From positions 360,935 through 424,934 of the forward strand of contig NZ_BCRM01000005.1 in NCBI RefSeq assembly GCF_001552595.1: DNA of 64,000 nt, given 5' to 3'. This document shows, piece by piece, positions 26,633-33,301 of the stretch (the stretch's first letter is position 1; every line of letters begins with the position of its first letter). Below the pieces are notes generated by a model, which was not told where the DNA came from, did not search any database, and saw only the letters and a list, made by a program, of their open reading frames with translations. This stretch comes from Rhodococcus erythropolis NBRC 15567. Lineage in GTDB: Bacteria; Actinomycetota; Actinomycetes; Mycobacteriales; Mycobacteriaceae. The position numbers and the translations under genes were made by a program.

Positions 26633-26650
26633 GATACTAGATGCAGTATC
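26633..26650 (+). promoter_or_regulatory. Palindromic operator candidate of hicAB
   Basis: GATACT-AGATGC-AGTATC is a perfect 6-bp inverted repeat 8 nt before ATG 26659. Type II antitoxins such as HicB repress their own operon by binding sites of this kind. Confidence 0.55.
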
Positions 26651-26658
26651 AATATTGC

Positions 26659-26910
26659 ATGGGGAAGAGAGACAAGCTGCTCGCGCAAATGCGGACCGCG
26701 CCGCAGAACGTCACCTACGACGAACTGTTCGCACTCTGCATCGATGTCTTCGGTCAGGCCAGGCAGAACGCCGGGTCTCACGCCAAGTTCCAGACGCCGT
26801 GGCCGGGACCACGCATCAACATTCAAAAGGGTTCGGGCGGTAAGGCCAAGCAGTACCAGGTAGGGCAAGTTCTGGCAGCAATCGAACGCATGGAAGGAGA
26901 CTCGCCGTGA
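26659..26910 (+). CDS. hicA: HicA-family mRNA interferase toxin
   Basis: The protein has 83 residues from ATG 26659; ATG 26641 is in frame but lies inside the palindrome. HicA toxins have a small double-stranded-RNA-binding-like fold and cleave mRNA. GSHAKF carries the catalytic histidine, and GGKAKQYQVGQVLAAIE is the family C-terminus. It is followed by a hicB antitoxin with a 4-nt overlap, the classic toxin-antitoxin arrangement. The pair seems inserted into the 3' side of a SnoaL-like gene. Confidence 0.82.
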   Translation: MGKRDKLLAQMRTAPQNVTYDELFALCIDVFGQARQNAGSHAKFQTPWPGPRINIQKGSGGKAKQYQVGQVLAAIERMEGDSP

Positions 26911-27239
26911 TCCCCGCAGTGGAGCACTACACATACCGAGTCGAGTGGTACGAACCCGACGGAGAGTTCCTGGGAACCTGCACGGAGTTCCCTGGCCTGT
27001 CGTGGCTCGCGGATACTCAAGCAGCCGCCCTCGACGGCATCCGTACAGCGGTGGCCGAGACGCTCGCGGACATGGCAGAGACAGGTGAGCGGATCCCCGA
27101 ACCGCTGAGCGAGCGCGGATATTCGGGCAAGTTCCAGGTCCGGATCACCCCGACTTTGCACCGCAAGCTGGCACGAGCAGCCGCCGAGGAAGGGGTTTCC
27201 CTCAACGCGTTGGTCTCCGAACGTCTCGCGTCCGCGTAA
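26907..27239 (+). CDS. hicB: HicB-family antitoxin
   Basis: The protein has 110 residues from GTG 26907. The N-terminal partly degraded RNase H fold (YRVEWYEPDGEFLGTCTEFPGL, here about 8-60) neutralises HicA. The C-terminal part KFQVRITPTLHRKLARA ... SLNALVSERL is a ribbon-helix-helix DNA-binding domain that probably recognises the palindrome at 26633. It overlaps hicA by 4 nt. Confidence 0.88.
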   Translation: MIPAVEHYTYRVEWYEPDGEFLGTCTEFPGLSWLADTQAAALDGIRTAVAETLADMAETGERIPEPLSERGYSGKFQVRITPTLHRKLARAAAEEGVSLNALVSERLASA

Positions 27240-27248
27240 TCAACGGGG

Positions 27249-27343
27249 CACCGAGGGAACGTCGATCTCGCAGTAAGCCCGAGCGCTGGAGCGTGTTGTT
27301 CCAATCAAGTCACAGCGGTTGAAAGGGATTTGTAAGCGTGAAC
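27249..27343 (+). pseudogene. Decayed fragment of the SnoaL-like gene 3' end
   Basis: This 95-bp stretch aligns with 26460-26555. In the same frame it reads TEGTSISQ and then a stop, where the intact gene has TERSSIWRF. After a frameshift it reads WSVLFQ, against WSVLFHQ in the intact gene. It ends at the GTG start of the 27338 gene, as the intact copy ends with GCGTGAAC. Confidence 0.7.
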
Positions 27344-27577
27344 GAATCGATCCACAACCCCACCATTCCGCTTTGGGTGGACATCACCTTCACCGTCTTC
27401 GTTCTTGCCTGGATCTTCATCACGATTAGCGTGCTCGTGGCGATCGTGCGCACCGACTTCGACCGCTCGGGCGGCAAATTCTGGTGGTCGGCACTGGTGA
27501 TCGCGGTGCCTGTACTCGGTGCGCTCGTCTGGTTACTGTTCGGTCGACCCCCGCGTGACTCCAGGTCCCGAACCTGA
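27338..27577 (+). CDS. Small membrane protein with a PLDc_N-like domain
   Basis: The protein has 79 residues from GTG 27338, with GAAAGGGA 9 nt upstream. Two membrane helices (about 12-37 and 49-66) are joined by DFDRSGGKFWW, and the second ends WLLFGRPPR. This two-helix unit resembles the phospholipase D-nuclease N-terminal domain found alone or before other domains. The role is unknown. In the presumed ancestor it probably followed the SnoaL-like gene directly, before hicAB came between them. Confidence 0.65.
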   Translation: MNESIHNPTIPLWVDITFTVFVLAWIFITISVLVAIVRTDFDRSGGKFWWSALVIAVPVLGALVWLLFGRPPRDSRSRT

Positions 27578-27654
27578 TCTACACCGACGGCCCGGCAGTA
27601 GTCTGAGTACGGTCCGGTGCTGTCACTCTGCGCGTATCAGGGGAGAACAACGAG

Positions 27655-28245
27655 ATGAGACCACTTCGATACTCGATCAACGTCACCCTCGACGGCTGCT
27701 GCCATCACGAGGCGGGGCTTCCACCCGACGAGGAGTCGATGCGCTACTGGACCGCTCAGATGGAACGAGCCGATGCTTTGCTGTTCGGCCGGGTGACCTA
27801 CGAGATGATGGAGTCGGCGTGGCGGCGGCCCGCAACGGGGGCGTGGCCTGACTGGATGGACGAGTGGGAGATCCCGTTCGCCGAGGCAATGGACCGGGCT
27901 AAGAAGTACGTCGTGTCGAGCACGCTGAGCGGGGTCGATTGGAATGCCGAACTCGTGCAAGGCGACTTGGGGTCAGCGATTCAACGGCTCAAGGAGCAGC
28001 CCGGCGAAGGTCTGTGGGTTGGCGGCGTGACACTCCCCCTGGCATTGGCAGACCTGGGACTGATCGACGAGTACGAGTTCGTTGTGCAACCGGTCCTTGC
28101 CGGACACGGACCGACGTTGCTCGCCGGTCTGCACGAGCGCATCCAGCTTGAGCTCGTCGACCGCCACGAGTTCCAGTCGGGTGCAGTCGCCGTGCGATAT
28201 CGGCCCACTCAAATACCGCCCCCGGGTCAGGTATCGGACGGGTAG
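27655..28245 (+). CDS. RibD C-terminal/dihydrofolate reductase-like protein
   Basis: The protein has 196 residues. It begins RPLRYSINVTLDG and contains MERADALLFGRVTYEMM, followed by LWVGGVTLPLALADLGLIDEYEFVVQPVLAG. This is the pattern of stand-alone RibD_C proteins (YyaP/YwjB type), which have the fold of dihydrofolate reductase and probably bind NADPH. GGGGAG lies 9 nt before the ATG. Substrates of these proteins are generally unknown. It is probably monocistronic. Confidence 0.85.
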   Translation: MRPLRYSINVTLDGCCHHEAGLPPDEESMRYWTAQMERADALLFGRVTYEMMESAWRRPATGAWPDWMDEWEIPFAEAMDRAKKYVVSSTLSGVDWNAELVQGDLGSAIQRLKEQPGEGLWVGGVTLPLALADLGLIDEYEFVVQPVLAGHGPTLLAGLHERIQLELVDRHEFQSGAVAVRYRPTQIPPPGQVSDG

Positions 28246-28322
28246 TCGACGCATGGCTGGACATGCGCGGTTGAAACACATGTCGTCGCCTCAGTTCGGA
28301 CGCGAGAAGAGTTTCCAGTCTT

Positions 28323-28343
28323 GTTCGGTGTTCGGTGTTCGGT
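28323..28343. repeat. Three tandem copies of a 7-bp unit
   Basis: GTTCGGT is repeated three times between the convergent RibD-like and hydrolase genes. The rest of 28246-28519 holds only the hairpin listed separately. Confidence 0.8.
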
Positions 28344-28478
28344 ATTGACCGGATACTCGGCACTGCACCTCGAGCTGTAAGCATTCCCGGTCGAGGGCCA
28401 TGCTAGCGCGCACCCTCGCGCGCCTCAGCAAAAATGGCCTAGCTGGACGGCTACTAGCGAGCGAAGGATCGAAATCGC

Positions 28479-28508
28479 ATCGGCGTCCGACGCAGGCCGG
28501 ACGCCGAT
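28479..28508 (-). terminator. Terminator-like hairpin after the alpha/beta hydrolase gene
   Basis: ATCGGCGTCCG pairs perfectly with CGGACGCCGAT (11 bp, 8-nt loop), 12 nt past the hydrolase stop. On the minus strand it is followed by GCGATTTCG. Confidence 0.7.
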
Positions 28509-28519
28509 ACGTGTTCACG

Positions 28520-29302
28520 TCAGCTCACAGGAGCGCCACCGCTCCCGCCGAGGTGGCGGGCGAAGAACCGAGCCGAACTGTCGCGCTCGTAGTCGGGCAC
28601 CGGATAGTGCCTGCCCGAGTAGGCGTGCAGCGTCTTCTCCTTCGAGCCGAAGGCATCGAACAACGCTATCCCTGACGTGCGGTCGTAATCCTTGTCATCC
28701 CAAGGGATCCGGTACTCGACCGGGACCGTGAGCTTTCGCGCTGCCTCGAGGAGGGAGCTGTCCACAAAAACTCCCCCGAAGCTCACGGCAGCGATCCTGG
28801 ATTCGACCGGGGCCAACATGAGCCCGGTCACGACCCCTAGCGACACGCCGCCGAAGCCGATCGGAGCGTCGGCGTTGACGTCGGGCAGCGTTTGCAGAGC
28901 GTCGATGGTCGCCTGCCATTCCGGCACTGCACGCTCCGCCAACGATCGGTTGTACTCGACGACGATCGGGGCGATCGGCTCGTGGGCCGCCCTAGCCTGG
29001 TGGATCGCCTCGACCCACTGTTCGTCCTGTGTGTTTCGCGGCCGGTCGCCATGTCCGGGCGCGTCGATCGCGGCGACTGTGAACCCGTGAGAGCTCACAC
29101 TGTGGAGTGCGCTGGCAACCAGTCCTGGTGCCTTCTTGTGCATGCCGCCGGAGTGCCCGGACAGCAGAAGGGGTGATTCGACAGATCCGGACGCGGGTGA
29201 CCAGAGCACACCGGTGATGTCGTCCAGAGTGAAATGGCGTTCGACGACCCCGTTCAACGTCGTCTCGGAAGTGAATTCGATGGTCTGAGAATTGGATTGC
29301 AT
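28520..29302 (-). CDS. Alpha/beta hydrolase
   Basis: The protein has 260 residues. The oxyanion-side motif LLLSGHSGG (46-53), GFGGVSLG with nucleophile S154 and AIDAPGHGD (79-86) are typical of dienelactone hydrolase-like or acyl-peptidase-like members. A histidine in GRHYPVP near residue 230 could complete the triad. No signal peptide is seen, so it is cytoplasmic. GAAAGG lies 7 nt before the ATG. A 19-codon leader ORF with a consensus RBS lies 46 nt upstream on the same strand, suggesting conditional expression. The substrate is unknown. Confidence 0.85.
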   Translation of the reverse strand: MQSNSQTIEFTSETTLNGVVERHFTLDDITGVLWSPASGSVESPLLLSGHSGGMHKKAPGLVASALHSVSSHGFTVAAIDAPGHGDRPRNTQDEQWVEAIHQARAAHEPIAPIVVEYNRSLAERAVPEWQATIDALQTLPDVNADAPIGFGGVSLGVVTGLMLAPVESRIAAVSFGGVFVDSSLLEAARKLTVPVEYRIPWDDKDYDRTSGIALFDAFGSKEKTLHAYSGRHYPVPDYERDSSARFFARHLGGSGGAPVS

Positions 29303-29348
29303 GGTGTTACCTTTCGGGATTGCCTACTCGAGGCGCTCCCGGCGACAC

Positions 29349-29408
29349 CTACGTCAATCGCCGATCCGTGAACACGAGTGGGAGCACCCACATGGTTACA
29401 GCGTTCAT
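29349..29408 (-). CDS. 19-codon leader ORF before the hydrolase gene
   Basis: The peptide MNAVTMWVLPLVFTDRRLT starts at ATG 29408 and ends with TAG. It has the strongest Shine-Dalgarno sequence I found in the window: AGGAGGTGA at 29414-29422, 5 nt before the ATG. It lies 46 nt before the hydrolase start. Its size, position and RBS suit a regulatory leader peptide read by the ribosome, but no anti-terminator or RBS-sequestering stem was obvious. Alternatively it is a small membrane-active peptide. Confidence 0.5.
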   Translation of the reverse strand: MNAVTMWVLPLVFTDRRLT

Positions 29409-29543
29409 GGGTCTCACCTCCTGGCGTGTTGTCACGGTCTCGCACAAGCTATCAACCCCAATCGAAGCTCGTCCAATCATTTTCCGGACCACTGATCCGA
29501 CAGACGGCCCTGCCAGTTCTACGATCGTGTGTAGTAGATTCCA

Positions 29544-29564
29544 AACGACAACCAACCGGTCGTT
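29544..29564 (+). promoter_or_regulatory. Inverted repeat in the ccsB upstream region
   Basis: AACGAC-N9-GTCGTT is a perfect 6-bp dyad 12 nt before ATG 29577, next to the RBS. It could bind a TetR- or LysR-size dimer. Confidence 0.4.
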
Positions 29565-29576
29565 ATGAGGAGCCTG

Positions 29577-30536
29577 ATGTCGGTCGATCCAGTTCTCGCG
29601 CAGTACAGCGACTACGCCTTCGCGTCGTCTTTCGCGATTTACGTTCTCGCCCTGGTTCTTTCCGTCGTCGACTTCTCCAGCACACCCCTCTCTGCCACGG
29701 TGCGACCGGCACTCGCACATGCCGGAAGTGCATCGAATCCGGCATTGCCCGGCCGGATCGCATTGCCGCCGAATCGAACCCGCGCCCATCGTGCGGGTCG
29801 CGCTGCCATGTCTCTCATCGTCGTCGCCCTGGTCCTCAACGTCACCGCGCTTGCACTTCGCGGCATCTCGACGCACCGATGGCCTCTCGGAAACCTCTAC
29901 GAGTACGCGCTTTTCCTCAGCGCGGCATTGGTGGCATGCTGGCTGGTCATTCTGCGGCGGTACCCGATTCGATCGTTGACCATCTTCGTACTGTCACCCA
30001 CCGTGGTACTTCTGTTCGTCGCCGCCGCAAGCATGTATGCCGAGGCAGCGCCGGTCGTACCCGCTCTTCGTTCGTACTGGATCGGCGTGCACGTCACGAT
30101 CATCGTCGCCGCCTCCGGCATCCTTACGTTCGCAAGTTCGGTCAGCGCACTTTTCATGATTGCCGAGGTGGGTCCGCAGTCGAAGAAACGCGCGTTGCGT
30201 TGGATTGCGGCACGACTGCCGTCATCCGAATTGCTTGACCGCGTGGCCTACCGAACAACGGTCGTCGGATTCCCATTGTTCAGCATCGGGGTGATCTGCG
30301 GGGCGATCTGGGCGGAAGCCGCGTGGGGACGTTTCTGGGGCTGGGACCCCAAGGAGACGGTCTCGTTCATCTCCTGGGTTCTCTATGCCGCGTACCTCCA
30401 TGCGCGCGCTACCGCAGGGTTGAAGAACATGCGTGCGGCATGGATCAATGTTGCTGCGCTCGCAACCATGCTTTTCAACATGTTTGCAATCAACTACGTC
30501 GTGTCGGGATTGCACTCGTACGCTGGATTGAATTGA
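29577..30536 (+). CDS. ccsB: Cytochrome c biogenesis protein CcsB (ResC/CcmC-type)
   Basis: The protein has 319 residues with eight or more membrane helices. The start at ATG 29577 follows GAGGAG. The heme-handling motif WGRFWGWDPKETVSFISW sits between helices near residue 250, with a histidine in AAYLHAR after it. A first outside segment contains RWPLGNLYEY. In the system II pathway CcsB/ResC works with CcsA/ResB to move heme and attach it to c-type cytochromes. No ResA, ResB, CcdA or cytochrome gene is nearby, so this is an orphan, possibly a second copy. Confidence 0.88.
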   Translation: MSVDPVLAQYSDYAFASSFAIYVLALVLSVVDFSSTPLSATVRPALAHAGSASNPALPGRIALPPNRTRAHRAGRAAMSLIVVALVLNVTALALRGISTHRWPLGNLYEYALFLSAALVACWLVILRRYPIRSLTIFVLSPTVVLLFVAAASMYAEAAPVVPALRSYWIGVHVTIIVAASGILTFASSVSALFMIAEVGPQSKKRALRWIAARLPSSELLDRVAYRTTVVGFPLFSIGVICGAIWAEAAWGRFWGWDPKETVSFISWVLYAAYLHARATAGLKNMRAAWINVAALATMLFNMFAINYVVSGLHSYAGLN

Positions 30537-30549
30537 CGCCTACAACGGG

Positions 30550-31065
30550 TCAAACCCGCGATCGGTCGACGCTCGCGCGGACGGCACGGATGTAGCGGCG
30601 CGTCACAAACGCCTGAACTCGACGTCCGATCGGAGCGCCGAGACGTACCCACCACGTTCCAGGCTTGGAGAATGCGACGATCTCGATACGAACCGCTTGG
30701 CTGGTCTCGTCGAACTGGACGACAAACAATTCCTCCCCGCATTCGGGGTGGCCTGCGCGGGTTCCGTACGCGAAGCCCTTGCGATTGGGGTCGTCGACGA
30801 CATAGACGATCCGAACCGGAATAGTCACCGGACCGAGTCCGAAAGTCGCATCCTGACCTGCCACCGCGGTCGGGGCTGCCGTACGGACGGTCAGACCGGC
30901 TCCGCGGTGCATTCCCCATTCCAGGACGGTACGAGCTGCGACCTCGAAATCTTCACGTCCGGATCCGACGGTCGCGCTCTCGTGAACGTGGTGATAGCCA
31001 GCGGGGAGAACGCCTGACGTTGCGCCCACCTCGAGGTACGTCAGTCCGCCCGGGCCGGACACCAT
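30550..31065 (-). CDS. DUF1990 family protein
   Basis: The protein has 171 residues from ATG 31065, which overlaps the glyoxalase stop as TGATG. The DUF1990 pattern is seen in GYHHVHESATVGSG at the start, RIVYVVDDPNRKGFAYGT in the middle and GHPECGEELFVV followed by a basic C-terminal helix. The function is unknown. The frame continues upstream, but that part is antisense to the glyoxalase gene. Confidence 0.8.
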   Translation of the reverse strand: MVSGPGGLTYLEVGATSGVLPAGYHHVHESATVGSGREDFEVAARTVLEWGMHRGAGLTVRTAAPTAVAGQDATFGLGPVTIPVRIVYVVDDPNRKGFAYGTRAGHPECGEELFVVQFDETSQAVRIEIVAFSKPGTWWVRLGAPIGRRVQAFVTRRYIRAVRASVDRSRV

Positions 31066-31424
31066 CACTGCTCGCGTCGGTGGCTGAGGATGTTGATCAC
31101 GTGACCGTCGGGGTCGGCAGCGAAGAACCTGCGCACACCCCACGGCTCCTCGGTGACGGGATAGACGATCGTGTCGCCGCGTTGCACTGCGGCCTCGTAC
31201 GCCGCATCGAGATCGTCCACCTCTACGGAGACGTCCGGCACGACGGGGGCATGAGCGTCGTGCGTCATGACGCTGATCTGCAAAGACGGATCCGTCGGCG
31301 AAGCCAACGTCACGATCCACCCGTGATCCATGACAACTTCGAGGCCCAGCACTTCGGTGTAGAAGCGCTGCGCGGCCTCGAGCGAACTACTCGACAGATC
31401 CGAAACTATCCGCGTGACGGCCAT
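31065..31424 (-). CDS. Glyoxalase/VOC superfamily protein
   Basis: The protein has 119 residues. It starts with the beta-alpha module SSLEAAQRFYTEVLGLEVV, and the second half has PWGVRRFFAADPDGHVINI. This is the vicinal-oxygen-chelate fold, with metal ligands probably including the final E or H positions. The exact activity (glyoxalase, dioxygenase or resistance protein) cannot be told. TAGCCT lies 7 nt before ATG 31424. Confidence 0.85.
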   Translation of the reverse strand: MAVTRIVSDLSSSSLEAAQRFYTEVLGLEVVMDHGWIVTLASPTDPSLQISVMTHDAHAPVVPDVSVEVDDLDAAYEAAVQRGDTIVYPVTEEPWGVRRFFAADPDGHVINILSHRREQ

Positions 31425-31431
31425 GTCCCGC

Positions 31432-31437
31432 AGGCTA
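31432..31437 (-). promoter_or_regulatory. -10 box of the glyoxalase gene
   Basis: TAGCCT lies 7 nt before ATG 31424, so the glyoxalase-DUF1990 pair is probably transcribed separately from the TetR gene. Confidence 0.5.
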
Positions 31438-32076
31438 CGCCGCCGCCGGAGTCCACCGCGACTTGACGAGGCGCTCGATGTCACCGGAAAGTTCGTCGCT
31501 GACGATTCCCGGAAGCAGGATCTGCCACATCTCGTCGACACGATCCGGAAGGTCCGAGCGTCGGGTGAGAACGTTCGAAACCAGCTGTACCCCGGTGAAT
31601 GCCGAGGGCATGAACCTGCCGAACGATTCTGCGCTGACCGATTTTCGGATTTCACCTTCCGCCTGAGCTCTGGCGGTGAGATCCGTGATTGCCGAGATCC
31701 ATTCGGCGTACGGTTCCACCGGCCCCTCGTACGTGCTCAGTTCCAGCGTCAGGCGAATGCCCGCGCGAACGATCGGCTCGTCGACAATCTGACGTGCCAT
31801 TTCGTGCGTGAGCATGATCATCTGTTCCAACGGGTCCTTGCCCGTCGCGGAAATCGCCTGCACCGATTCGATCGAGAGCCGATGCTGTTCGGCAATGATG
31901 AATTGCGCGAGCTCGTCCTTCGACGCGAAATGGAAGTACAACGCGCCCTTGGTAGTACCGGCCCCCGAGACTATGTCGGCCATGCTGGTGCTGCCGTAAC
32001 CAGTCTTCTCGAACTGCGCGGCCGCGCCGGCAACGATTTGCTGCCGAGTCAGCTCGGCGCGTGCTTGCTTGACCAC
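31435..32076 (-). CDS. TetR regulator of the ScbR/ArpA (butyrolactone receptor) type
   Basis: The protein has 213 residues from GTG 32076, with AGAGGG 6 nt upstream. The N-terminal DNA-binding domain reads ARAELTRQQIVAGAAAQFEK, then TSMADIVSGAGTTKGALYFH. It follows the pattern of gamma-butyrolactone receptors such as ScbR and ArpA, including the TKGALYFHF recognition helix and KDELAQFIIAEQHR. These proteins release DNA on binding small lactone signals. The ligand here is not shown, and many pseudo-receptors share the pattern. No afsA/gblA-type synthase gene is in the window. Confidence 0.8.
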   Translation of the reverse strand: MVKQARAELTRQQIVAGAAAQFEKTGYGSTSMADIVSGAGTTKGALYFHFASKDELAQFIIAEQHRLSIESVQAISATGKDPLEQMIMLTHEMARQIVDEPIVRAGIRLTLELSTYEGPVEPYAEWISAITDLTARAQAEGEIRKSVSAESFGRFMPSAFTGVQLVSNVLTRRSDLPDRVDEMWQILLPGIVSDELSGDIERLVKSRWTPAAA

Positions 32077-32174
32077 TGAATCCCTCTCGTCCTCCAAAGG
32101 CCCCCGCCCAGCAAACCCCACGGTTCGCGCCACACTCCAGCTATACCCAAAAACTTCACAATTGCCCCACATTA

Positions 32175-32222
32175 CCAGCGCTCCTTCCATTGCTTCAATT
32201 ACGAATGCAACAAAGGCGCTGG
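32175..32222 (-). terminator. Imperfect hairpin between the sensor gene and tetR
   Basis: The outer arms CCAGCGC and GCGCTGG pair perfectly, and the inner part (CTTTGTTGC against GCAATGGAAGG) pairs with bulges. It lies 14 nt past the sensor gene stop and could end its transcript. Confidence 0.4.
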
Positions 32223-32235
32223 TCAGACGTCCGAT

Positions 32236-33207
32236 TTAGAGGGAATCTCCTCTCCCCAACGTGCTTTCGTCAACCCGCGCACGGTCCACCAACTCTCCGA
32301 CGAGGAGCGTCAACTCCATCATCTGGTCCGTGATTTCCTCACGCAACTGCGTTGCATCTGCCTCGGAAATCGCGCCGGACTTGGTATCGAAAGACATCAA
32401 CAACTCGATATTGGTGCGAAGTGCAGTCAACGGAGCCAGAAGGTCCTGGCCCGCTTCGGTGATCAGACTTCTCTGGCGCGCCCGCGATTCCGACAGCGTT
32501 CCGAGCATCCGATTGAAACTGACTGTCAACGACGCCAACTCGTCGTCGCCGGTCACCGGAATCGGCGCAAGATCATCCGTTTCGGCAACCCGCCGCGTTG
32601 CCGCAGTGAGTCGCGCAATTGGCCGTAATCCTGTGCGTGCCACAGCATCTCCGGCCGCGTAAGCGAGTGCGATACCGGCCGCCCCGAGTGCCGCCAACAC
32701 CACTGCGAGTCGCTTGAGGACCGAACGTGTCGGCCCCAAGGATTGCGCGACAACCAAAGTTTGGCCCGCAACCGAGGGCTCGACAAGAATTCGATACGCA
32801 TCGACGGTTGCGATCGTCTGCGACGAATTGCCGTCTGCGATCGACCTGATGGCGTCTGCGCTGGTGCTGAACGGCGGCAGACCGGGAGTCGCCGTCACCA
32901 AGGCGCCGTCGGCAGTGAGAAGCCCCACCGCCTGGATGACCGCTGTATCCGCGCCGGCCGTCAATCCCAGAACCGGTGTGACACCGCCGAAATTGACGGT
33001 GTCGGTGATCGCGTCACTCGTGCGCTCGAGTTGTCGATCGACGTTGCCTTGCAAATACGCGTTGAACACGATGTACACCGCCGACGCCGACACGATCACC
33101 GCGATCGCCACCAGGCCCGCAGTCAGCAATTTCACGCGCGCATGGAGCGTCCGCACGTGAATTCCCGATGGTTTTCGACGGCTCATTCCGGGAACCGACA
33201 CTCTCAT
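32236..33207 (-). CDS. Truncated HAMP sensor protein with a degenerate histidine-kinase H-box
   Basis: The protein has 323 residues (or 316 from the second ATG). It has a basic N-terminus and two membrane helices (about 28-50 and 167-187) enclosing an outside domain of about 115 residues. A HAMP domain follows (about 190-240), then a dimerisation helix. At the phospho-acceptor position it reads EAGQDLLAPLTALRTNIELL, where MprB-type kinases have EAGHELRTPLT, so H has become Q (CAG). The protein stops at TAA before any N, G1 or G2 box, so there is no ATPase domain. No response regulator is adjacent. It cannot be a normal kinase; it may be a decoy, a scaffold or a relic. Confidence 0.82.
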   Translation of the reverse strand: MRVSVPGMSRRKPSGIHVRTLHARVKLLTAGLVAIAVIVSASAVYIVFNAYLQGNVDRQLERTSDAITDTVNFGGVTPVLGLTAGADTAVIQAVGLLTADGALVTATPGLPPFSTSADAIRSIADGNSSQTIATVDAYRILVEPSVAGQTLVVAQSLGPTRSVLKRLAVVLAALGAAGIALAYAAGDAVARTGLRPIARLTAATRRVAETDDLAPIPVTGDDELASLTVSFNRMLGTLSESRARQRSLITEAGQDLLAPLTALRTNIELLMSFDTKSGAISEADATQLREEITDQMMELTLLVGELVDRARVDESTLGRGDSL

Positions 33208-33263
33208 GCGCGGTCCCGCAGTGCGGCGTCGAAAGATCCCAACATCCCTCCAGTATGGTCACG

Positions 33264-33280
33264 GAACCTTAGACGAACCT
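33264..33280 (-). promoter_or_regulatory. 11-bp-spaced direct repeat upstream of the sensor gene
   Basis: On the minus strand AGGTTC occurs twice with an 11-bp period (plus-strand GAACCT at 33264-33269 and 33275-33280). This spacing is typical of OmpR/PhoB-type response-regulator sites. It lies about 60 nt before the start. Confidence 0.4.
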
Positions 33281-33301
33281 GAAGCGAACACGATGTCGGC
33301 C

